Shown here one piece after another: positions 6,382-11,266 of a stretch of 11,266 bases of DNA. The stretch is from Balneolales bacterium (lineage in GTDB: Bacteria > Bacteroidota > Rhodothermia > Balneolales > Natronogracilivirgulaceae): NCBI GenBank assembly GCA_007127665.1, contig SKYY01000068.1, positions 1 through 11,266 of the forward strand. The letters are read 5' to 3'. Every line of letters starts with the position of its first letter. Position 1 is the stretch's first letter. Under the pieces are notes generated by a model. The model did no database searches, was not told the origin of the DNA, and saw only the letters and a program-made list of their open reading frames with translations. Both the position numbers and the translations under genes were made by a program.

Positions 6382-7398
6382 TCAGGGAAACTGATTCAGG
6401 AAACGTACGTCATTGTCGTAAAGCAGTCGGATGTCGTCAATTTCGTATCGTGACATGGTGATGCGTTCGACACCCATGCCAAAAGCGAAACCGGTCCATA
6501 TCTCAGGGTCAATGTCTACGGCTTTAAGGACATTGGGGTGGACCATGCCCGCGCCCAGTATCTCCATCCACTGACCGGGCCGGTTGCCGGTTTCCCACCA
6601 GATATCCATTTCCAGACTGGGCTCGGTGAACGGGAAAAATGAGGGACGGATGCGATACTTCAGGTTCTTTCCAAACAGATGGCCTGCAAAGGTGATAAGG
6701 GTGTGTTTCAAATCGGCCAGACTGACGTTCTTGTCGACGTAAAGACCTTCCACCTGGTGGAACAGGCAGTAGGATTTGGCGGTGATGGACTCATTACGGT
6801 AAACGCGTCCGGGCATGATTGCACGCACCGGTGGTTTCTGCTCTTTCATCAGGCGGATCTGGACAGGGGAGGTGTGCGTGCGCAACACCAGGTCGCGCGA
6901 CGGGTCCTCTTCGTCTTTTCGGATGAAAAAAGTGTCCTGCATATCACGGGCAGGGTGTTCCGGTGGGAAATTCAGTGCTGTAAAGTTGTGGAAATCGTCC
7001 TCCAGCTCCGGGCCGTCCGCAATTGTAAATCCAAGCCGGTAGAAAATATTCTTGATCTCTTCCAGGGTTTGGGAAAGAGGGTGGGTGGATCCGGTTGGAA
7101 ATGGAGGCGGAGGAAGGGTGGGATCGTCGGTGGCAGTGATGTCGGCCGATTTGCCTGCGGACAAAGTCGTTTTTGCCTCATCAAAACGGGTTTTTGCAAG
7201 CTGTTTGAGTGCGTTCAGTTCCTTCCCGAGCCGGGCACGGTCCTGCGGTTCGGCTTTGCCGATACCGGCCAGGAGTTCGGTGATGATGCCTTTTCGGGAA
7301 AGATAGGTCAGCCGGAATGCTTCAATGGCCTCCTCAGTGTCCAGGTTATACGATGAGATCTCGTTTCTTACTTTTTCGATATCGGAAATATTAGGCAT
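6382..7398 (-). CDS. pheS: Phenylalanine-tRNA ligase alpha subunit
   Basis: 338 aa from ATG 7398, the usual PheS length. An N-terminal coiled-coil arm (about 1-85) that contacts tRNA precedes the class II catalytic core. Core motifs: THPLSQ (105-109), the GPELEDDFHNFTALNFP block (129-145), FHQVEGL (213-219), the RPSFFPFTEPS strand (251-261), and GFAFGMGVER motif 3 (303-312). A GAGMVHPNVL stretch replaces the commoner GCGMVHPNVL. It pairs with PheT to make the phenylalanyl-tRNA synthetase heterotetramer. An in-frame ATG at 7476 would add 26 residues encoded by the terminator edge and the tandem palindromes, with no homology, so 7398 is preferred. No Shine-Dalgarno sequence is visible. The upstream terminator and promoter candidate suggest transcription partly independent of the ribosomal protein genes. 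Confidence 0.96.
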   Translation of the reverse strand: MPNISDIEKVRNEISSYNLDTEEAIEAFRLTYLSRKGIITELLAGIGKAEPQDRARLGKELNALKQLAKTRFDEAKTTLSAGKSADITATDDPTLPPPPFPTGSTHPLSQTLEEIKNIFYRLGFTIADGPELEDDFHNFTALNFPPEHPARDMQDTFFIRKDEEDPSRDLVLRTHTSPVQIRLMKEQKPPVRAIMPGRVYRNESITAKSYCLFHQVEGLYVDKNVSLADLKHTLITFAGHLFGKNLKYRIRPSFFPFTEPSLEMDIWWETGNRPGQWMEILGAGMVHPNVLKAVDIDPEIWTGFAFGMGVERITMSRYEIDDIRLLYDNDVRFLNQFP

Positions 7399-7426
7399 GA
7401 CAGGACAGATCGGTACGGGTAACGGA

Positions 7427-7461
7427 TTGAACGGCTTCAAAACAGTTTGAACAGCTTCAAA
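7427..7461. promoter_or_regulatory. Two tandem palindromes TTGAA-N4-TTCAA upstream of pheS
   Basis: TTGAA-CGGC-TTCAA (7427-7440) and TTTGAA-CAGC-TTCAAA (7446-7461) have centres exactly 20 bp apart, about two helical turns. They sit within an imperfect tandem duplication of a 20/21-nt unit (7427-7446 and 7447-7467, one substitution and one indel). They lie between the candidate pheS promoter and its start codon, where a dimeric repressor could bind both sites on one DNA face, or the RNA could form small hairpins. Confidence 0.5.
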
Positions 7462-7469
7462 AACAGTTC

Positions 7470-7500
7470 CAAACATAAAAAAACCGGCAGCATCAGGAAA
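7470..7500 (-). promoter_or_regulatory. Candidate Bacteroidota-type promoter for pheS
   Basis: On the minus strand TATGTTTG (7477-7470) matches TAnnTTTG fully, and TTTC (7500-7497) lies 19 nt upstream where TTTG is expected. It overlaps the terminator after rplT, so pheS could be restarted right where the upstream transcript ends. Transcription would begin near 7463, inside the tandem palindromes. Confidence 0.45.
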
Positions 7501-7515
7501 GATACTGCCGGTTTT
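7477..7515 (-). terminator. Intrinsic terminator between rplT and pheS
   Basis: An 11-bp perfect stem (AAAACCGGCAG with CTGCCGGTTTT, 7505-7515 with 7480-7490, loop 7491-7504) runs into seven T on the minus strand (7483-7477). It lies 16 nt after the rplT stop. Either it ends the thrS-infC-rpmI-rplT transcript or it acts as an attenuator ahead of pheS, a position where E. coli also has an attenuator. Confidence 0.9.
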
Positions 7516-7530
7516 ATTTCAGAATCGGCT

Positions 7531-7884
7531 TCAGGATTTCTTCTGAGCGGCTTCCACAACAGCGGTGAAGGCCTGAGGATCGTGAACTGCGAGGTCTGCG
7601 AGTACTTTCCTGTTGATCTCCATGTCATGGGATTTCATGGCACCCATAAGTTTGGAATAGGAAGTCCCGTTAAGGCGGGCTGCAGCGTTGATACGGACGA
7701 TCCAGAGTTTTCTGAATTCTCTTTTGCGGACTCTCCTGTCGCGGTACTGGTATTGAAGGGCTTTGTCCACTGCGTTTTTCGCGACAGTGTAGACCTTGCT
7801 TCTTGCACCCCAGTAGCCTTTCGCCTGGTCAAGGACCCTTTTGCGACGGCGACGGGAAGCCACATTGTTGGTCGATCGTGGCAT
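7531..7884 (-). CDS. rplT: Large ribosomal subunit protein bL20
   Basis: 117 aa, standard length. It has the basic N-terminal tail ([21 protein letters not shown], about 10-30) that threads into 23S rRNA, then the conserved [17 protein letters not shown] block (about 57-73) and a globular C-terminal helical domain. L20 is required early in 50S assembly and, in E. coli and Bacillus, binds its own mRNA to repress the infC/rpmI/rplT group. Start ATG 7884 lies 32 nt after rpmI with no Shine-Dalgarno sequence. It is the last gene before a strong terminator. Confidence 0.97.
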   Translation of the reverse strand: MPRSTNNVASRRRRKRVLDQAKGYWGARSKVYTVAKNAVDKALQYQYRDRRVRKREFRKLWIVRINAAARLNGTSYSKLMGAMKSHDMEINRKVLADLAVHDPQAFTAVVEAAQKKS

Positions 7885-7916
7885 TTGTTCAGTAAGTTAA
7901 TGGTTCAAAAAAAAAA

Positions 7917-8114
7917 TCAGGAGTTGGGAAGCAGACTGCGCATACGCGGTACGTCGACCTTGGCAACCAGGGTTGGCGTACGCAGGTTCCGCTTTCTCTT
8001 GGGTGATTTTTTGGTGAGTATGTGACTGGCGTACGCCTTCTTCCGCTTCAGTTTTCCGGTTCCGGTAGTCTTGAAGCGTTTCTTGGCGCCGCTTATGGTT
8101 TTCATTTTAGGCAT
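7917..8114 (-). CDS. rpmI: Large ribosomal subunit protein bL35
   Basis: 65 aa, strongly basic, with the family opening [21 protein letters not shown] and the [15 protein letters not shown] segment (about 31-45) typical of L35. It is a 50S component next to L20 in the usual infC-rpmI-rplT order. ATG 8114 follows a 6-bp hairpin that ends only 2 nt before it, so access to the start may be controlled. The stop codon is followed immediately by ten T on the minus strand (7916-7907), an unusual homopolymer but without a preceding stem. Confidence 0.97.
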   Translation of the reverse strand: MPKMKTISGAKKRFKTTGTGKLKRKKAYASHILTKKSPKRKRNLRTPTLVAKVDVPRMRSLLPNS

Positions 8115-8116
8115 AA

Positions 8117-8136
8117 TTAACCCGTAAATTGGTTAA
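8117..8136 (-). promoter_or_regulatory. Hairpin covering the rpmI translation start region
   Basis: TTAACC (8136-8131) and GGTTAA (8122-8117) form a 6-bp stem with an 8-nt loop that ends 2 nt before the rpmI ATG. It occupies the place where a ribosome would bind. By analogy with E. coli, where L20 blocks rpmI translation through a leader structure, this may be part of an L20-responsive site; that link is inferred. Confidence 0.4.
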
Positions 8137-8157
8137 AAATTTGCAAGAACACAATTT

Positions 8158-8209
8158 AAAAAAAATGCGGCTCACCAGCAACTTTTATATAGTGGTCTGG
8201 TACTATGCC
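8158..8209 (-). terminator. Terminator-like hairpin in the infC-rpmI spacer, possible attenuator
   Basis: On the minus strand GGC (8209-8207) and ACCAG (8201-8197) pair with CTGGT (8178-8174) and GCC (8171-8169) around a small internal loop, with a long apical loop. Three bases later comes a run of eight T (8165-8158). The stem is weak and interrupted, so read-through to rpmI is expected. Attenuation by L20, as in the Bacillus infC leader, is a plausible reading. Confidence 0.4.
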
Positions 8210-8253
8210 TGAAAATGCCGACCGGAGTGAAAGAGCATACCGCTGCGGATGTT

Positions 8254-8808
8254 TCAGGAACCGGGACCTTTGGCGGGAGCGACCACCATGGACATTCTTT
8301 TGCCTTCCAGTTTCGCCGGTGTTTCCACCTTTCCGAAATCTTCAAGATCCTTGGCAAGGCGATCCAGCAGTTTCTTTCCCTGGTCGCTGTAGATGATGTC
8401 CCGTCCTTTGAACTGAACGGTAGCTTTCACCTTGTTGCCATCTTTCAGGAAGCCTTCGGCATGGCGCTTCTTGAATTCATAGTCGTGATCATCAGTTTGC
8501 GGGCGGAAGCGCAATTCCTTGAGAACAACGACGTGCTGTTTCTTTTTCGCTTCCTTCTCCTTCTTCTTTTTCTCGAAGAGGTATTTTCCGTGATCCATGA
8601 TCTTGCATACGGGGGGATCGGCGTTGGGCGCGACCTCCACAAGATCCTTGTTCAGATTGAATGCCATTTCGATGGCCTCTTTGACAGGCAGTATGGCGTG
8701 CTCGTTATCGGGTTTGATAACGCGGACCACATCAGCCCGAATTCCCTCATTCACTCGCTCTTTTGGTGTTGACTTGCGAACGGGATGACTTTTGAATCGT
8801 TTTCCGAT
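8254..8808 (-). CDS. infC: Translation initiation factor IF-3, AUC start
   Basis: 184 aa from ATC at 8808. The N-domain (about 18-85) carries RVNEGIRADVVRVI and VAPNADPPVCKIMD (59-72). A Lys-rich linker (about 79-91) leads to the C-domain (LKELRFRPQTDDHDY, then VQFKGRDI) that binds the 30S platform. IF-3 enforces start-codon choice and subunit dissociation. The only ATG/GTG/TTG in frame before homology is GTG 8754, at the conserved Val-Asn, and it would remove the basic N-terminal extension. ATC 8808 has GGAG (8817-8820) 8 nt upstream and encodes GKRFKS, close to E. coli IF-3 (KGGKRV), whose gene starts with AUU and is self-regulated because IF-3 rejects it. A TAA in frame upstream bounds the choice. 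The same feedback is therefore likely here. Confidence 0.93.
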   Translation of the reverse strand: MGKRFKSHPVRKSTPKERVNEGIRADVVRVIKPDNEHAILPVKEAIEMAFNLNKDLVEVAPNADPPVCKIMDHGKYLFEKKKKEKEAKKKQHVVVLKELRFRPQTDDHDYEFKKRHAEGFLKDGNKVKATVQFKGRDIIYSDQGKKLLDRLAKDLEDFGKVETPAKLEGKRMSMVVAPAKGPGS

Positions 8809-8837
8809 GGTTGTTTCTCCTGTTTGTTTACTATGGA

Positions 8838-8882
8838 TGTTGTCACGTGAGTGTTAACAACAAGAGCGGGTACTTCCCCGCT
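8838..8882 (-). promoter_or_regulatory. Two hairpins in the infC leader
   Basis: AGCGGG-N6-CCCGCT (8865-8882) is a 6-bp stem followed by a T-rich stretch on the minus strand. TGTTGT with ACAACA (8862-8857 with 8843-8838), plus an inner CAC/GTG, forms a second hairpin about 18 nt before the infC Shine-Dalgarno sequence. The first could act as a weak terminator after thrS. No known leader class is recognised. Confidence 0.35.
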
Positions 8883-8910
8883 TCATGAAAAGGGAATGGT
8901 TCTGAATTGG

Positions 8911-10866
8911 TCACACCGGGTCCGGCAGCACCTTTTCGCTCACTTCCCTCTTAATTATCGAAAGAAATTCTGAAAAATTAAAGCTTCCAATATCACCTTT
9001 TTTGTGCTTTCGTACGGAAACAGTGCCGTTTTCTACCTCTTTTTCTCCTACAATGAGCATATAGGGTATTTTGGATGTTTCCGCATTCCGGATTTTTGCC
9101 CCGATCTGTTCGCCTCGTTTATCGACGGATACCCGGATACCAGCATCGGCGAGCTGTTTGCGGTACGACTCTGCAAAATCATTGAACTGATCCGAAACCG
9201 GAATGATGACCGCCTGTTGCGGACTCAGCCAGACAGGGAAGTTTCCGGCAAAATGCTCAATCAGGATACTGGTAAACCGCTCCATGGAGCCAAATGGCGC
9301 CCGGTGGATGATAACGGGTCGGTGTTTCTGATTGTCGGAGCCCACATAGGTCAGATCGAACCGCTCGGGCATGACATAATCCACCTGTACCGTGCCGAGC
9401 TGCCATTTCCTGCCGAGGGCATCCTGGATAATGAAATCAATTTTTGGACCGTAGAAGCTGGCTTCACCCTCCTCAATGCGGTATTGCAGGCCCATTTCAT
9501 CCGCGGCCTCCCTGATCTCCTTCTGGGCGCGGTTCCACAGGGCCAGTTCACCTCCAAATTTCTGATCGTCATCGTCCCGGAAGGAGAGACGGATATCGAC
9601 AGGCATATCGAACGTGGAGAATACAAATTGCGTGAGATCGATACAGTTTATGATCTCATCCTTGAGCTGGTCATTGGTACAGTAGATATGCGCGTCGTCC
9701 TGGGTAAATCCGCGCACACGGGAAAGCCCGTTGAGTTCGCCGGACTGTTCATACCGATAGACGGTTCCGAATTCGGCTAGCCGCACAGGCAGGTCGCGAT
9801 AGCTGCGCATCTCATTGTCATAGATGCGATGGTGATGCGGGCAGTTCATGGGTTTGAGCAGATATCCCTCATCATCCACCTGCATGGGTGCGAATTGTGA
9901 GTCCTTGTAGTAGGGATAGTGACCGGAGGTGCGGTAGAGTTCGAGGTTGCCAATGTGCGGAGTGATCACTTCCTGGTAGCCGCGGCGCAGTTGCTCTTCC
10001 CGCAGGAATGCTTCAAGTGTTCGCCGGAGGATGGTCCCTTTTGGCAGCCACATCGGCAGGCCACTGCCCACCATGCGATCGATCATGTAGATGCCAAGCT
10101 GCGGGCCAAGTTTTTTGTGATCCCGTTTTTTGGCTTCTTCCATCTGATGAAGGAAGGCATCCAGCATGCTTTTTTTCGGGAAGCTGATACCGTAAATCCG
10201 GGTGAGCTGTTTGCTTTTGACATCCCCTCGCCAGTAGGCGCCGGCGGTATTCAGCAGTTTGACGGCCTTGATGGCTCCGGTGTCCGGTATATGCGGACCC
10301 CGGCACAGGTCGGTGAAATTGCCCTGTTTGTAGAAACTGATGGTGCCATCCTCCAGTCCGTCCAGCAGATCCAGCTTGTAGGGATCCTCCTTCTCCTTGT
10401 AGTGAGCTATGGCCTCTTGCTTTGGGATCTCAAATCGCTCAAACCGGTTTTTCTGTCGCGCAAGCTCCTGCATTTTCTCCTCAATGGCCGGAAGATCGTC
10501 TGAGCTGATCGTATGGTCGCCGAAGTCAATGTCGTAGTAGAATCCCTGTTCGATGGGAGGGCCGATGCCCAGTTTGACACCAGGGTAGAGCGCCTCGACG
10601 GCTTCCGCCATCACGTGTGCCGAAGAGTGCCAGAACGCCAATCGTCCGTCATCATCGTCCCATGTGTTGATGGTGATATTGCCACCGGTGGTCAGCGGCC
10701 GATGCAGGTCCAGAACGGTATTGTCCAATGTGATGCTCAGGGCTTCACGGGCCAGTCGCCCTGAAATAGACTTCGCAATTTCGTGTCCGGTAACCCCGTA
10801 ATCGAACGTTTTCCGGCTTCCATCGGGAAAGGTGAATGTTAGTTTCTGGTTGTTCTGGTCTGACAT
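8911..10866 (-). CDS. thrS: Threonine-tRNA ligase
   Basis: 651 aa, full length. An N-terminal TGS domain (about 8-67) is followed by the editing domain with HSSAH (His80, His84) and CRGPH (Cys188, His192), the sites that clear Ser-tRNA-Thr. The class II core has zinc ligands Cys342 (MNCPHH), His393 (DDAHIYC) and His521 (IIHRAPFGSMERF), with motif 2 at RYEQSGELNGLSRVRGF (371-387). The anticodon-binding domain spans about 550-645 (QAVIIPVSDQF, then VDKRGEQIGAKIRNAE). It charges tRNA-Thr in the cytoplasm. ATG 10866 has no Shine-Dalgarno sequence. The gene leads the thrS-infC-rpmI-rplT cluster; the 238-nt spacer upstream must hold its promoter, but I could not pick one with confidence. Confidence 0.98.
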   Translation of the reverse strand: MSDQNNQKLTFTFPDGSRKTFDYGVTGHEIAKSISGRLAREALSITLDNTVLDLHRPLTTGGNITINTWDDDDGRLAFWHSSAHVMAEAVEALYPGVKLGIGPPIEQGFYYDIDFGDHTISSDDLPAIEEKMQELARQKNRFERFEIPKQEAIAHYKEKEDPYKLDLLDGLEDGTISFYKQGNFTDLCRGPHIPDTGAIKAVKLLNTAGAYWRGDVKSKQLTRIYGISFPKKSMLDAFLHQMEEAKKRDHKKLGPQLGIYMIDRMVGSGLPMWLPKGTILRRTLEAFLREEQLRRGYQEVITPHIGNLELYRTSGHYPYYKDSQFAPMQVDDEGYLLKPMNCPHHHRIYDNEMRSYRDLPVRLAEFGTVYRYEQSGELNGLSRVRGFTQDDAHIYCTNDQLKDEIINCIDLTQFVFSTFDMPVDIRLSFRDDDDQKFGGELALWNRAQKEIREAADEMGLQYRIEEGEASFYGPKIDFIIQDALGRKWQLGTVQVDYVMPERFDLTYVGSDNQKHRPVIIHRAPFGSMERFTSILIEHFAGNFPVWLSPQQAVIIPVSDQFNDFAESYRKQLADAGIRVSVDKRGEQIGAKIRNAETSKIPYMLIVGEKEVENGTVSVRKHKKGDIGSFNFSEFLSIIKREVSEKVLPDPV

Positions 10867-11014
10867 GTATTCGGTTAGCGTTTATCAGTAGCTTTTTAAA
10901 AATGGAAAATCGTAATAATATACGGTTTAATGCAACGAATATCCGGGGGTAACGGAATTGTGTTCATGTGCGTATGCAGAATGTCAGCGGGTTCGGGAAT
11001 GGCGCATCTGGACT

Positions 11015-11078
11015 TCGCGGCATGTGAGCGTTGTAGCATGACGCTTTTGTAGTGTGAGATCTTTGCAGTGTGATGCCA
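11015..11078. repeat. Degenerate 16-bp tandem repeats between ychF and thrS
   Basis: Plus-strand units TTGTAGCATGA (11031), TTGTAGTGTGA (11047) and TTGCAGTGTGA (11063) recur with an exact 16-bp period, and a weaker fourth unit may start at 11015. They lie 27 nt downstream of the ychF stop and about 165 bp before thrS. They could be tandem protein-binding sites or a decayed duplication. The rest of this spacer (10867-11014) shows no gene and no clear terminator. Confidence 0.45.
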
Positions 11079-11104
11079 GAAAGATATTCCGGTATGTCAT
11101 CGCA

Positions 11105-11266
11105 TCATACATTAAAGCGGAAGAGAATGATATCGCCATCCTTGACCGTGTAACCGCGTCCTTCGGATCGCATTTTACCTGCTTCCCTGGCCGCCGCCTC
11201 CGATCCAAGCCGGTCAAAGTCCTGAAAGGATATGGTTTCCGCCCTGATGAAGCCCCTCTCGAAATC
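11105..11266 (-). CDS. ychF: Ribosome-binding ATPase YchF, C-terminal fragment
   Basis: The window edge cuts this gene; 53 codons plus TGA are present. The fragment reads [20 protein letters not shown] and ends [11 protein letters not shown], the highly conserved end of the Obg-like ATPase YchF, inside its C-terminal TGS domain. The nucleotide-binding domain lies outside. YchF is a cytosolic ATP-preferring P-loop protein that binds ribosomes and is linked to oxidative stress control. Its stop is 238 nt before the thrS start, so it is probably a separate unit, although no good terminator is visible in between. Confidence 0.93.
   Translation of the reverse strand, partial: DFERGFIRAETISFQDFDRLGSEAAAREAGKMRSEGRGYTVKDGDIILFRFNV

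Noticed and set aside
7399..7476. Longer PheS start at ATG 7476
   Set aside because: The added 26 residues come from the terminator edge and tandem palindromes, and PheS families start at about the Met encoded at 7398.
9004..9780. Plus-strand open frame of 258 codons, and another at 9919-10503, across thrS
   Set aside because: Both are antisense shadows of well-conserved ThrRS coding sequence; no recognisable domains.
10984..11217. Minus-strand open frame of 77 codons overlapping the ychF end
   Set aside because: It is a different frame from the conserved ychF end and continues into the repeat-bearing spacer; composition and motifs do not support a gene.
1..11266. Mobile elements, CRISPR arrays, prophage or defence genes
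   Set aside because: No transposase, integrase, regular repeat-spacer pattern or defence domain is seen; coding content is continuous housekeeping on one strand.

Overview
The window is a dense run of housekeeping genes, all on the minus strand, so transcription runs from right (11266) to left (1). No plus-strand gene, mobile element, CRISPR array, tRNA or rRNA is supported. Base composition is close to balanced. Most genes lack a clear Shine-Dalgarno sequence, and two promoter candidates fit the TTTG-N19-TAnnTTTG pattern of Bacteroidota and relatives. With LolD, zapA, a YmdB-type phosphoesterase and the thrS-infC-rpmI-rplT-pheS-pheT order, this suggests a Gram-negative member of the Bacteroidota/Rhodothermota/Balneolota group. 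That placement is an inference with moderate confidence.

Layout in transcription order. (1) The tail of ychF, cut by the window edge. (2) A 238-nt spacer with three degenerate 16-bp tandem repeats. (3) The translation cluster: thrS, infC (apparently starting at a rare AUC codon), rpmI and rplT, then a strong intrinsic terminator. Directly after it come a candidate separate promoter and two tandem palindromes, then pheS, a structured spacer and pheT. (4) A division cluster: a small coiled-coil protein with a good ribosome binding site, then zapA. (5) A non-coding gene of about 185 nt just downstream of zapA, with the position and fold of 6S RNA (ssrS). (6) ymdB and lolD with a 4-nt start/stop overlap. 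(7) A membrane-anchored TPR protein behind a candidate promoter overlapped by a palindrome, followed by a roughly 195-nt trailer and an intrinsic terminator at the left edge.

The proteins are mostly conventional. They charge tRNA-Thr and tRNA-Phe, start translation, build the 50S subunit, support Z-ring assembly, and move lipoproteins or anchor envelope proteins. The interest is in the non-coding parts: the probable unannotated 6S RNA, the AUC start of infC, the terminator/promoter/tandem-operator arrangement before pheS, a three-hairpin element before pheT, and hairpins before rpmI and infC that suggest feedback control by L20 and IF-3. No wholly new multi-gene system was found.
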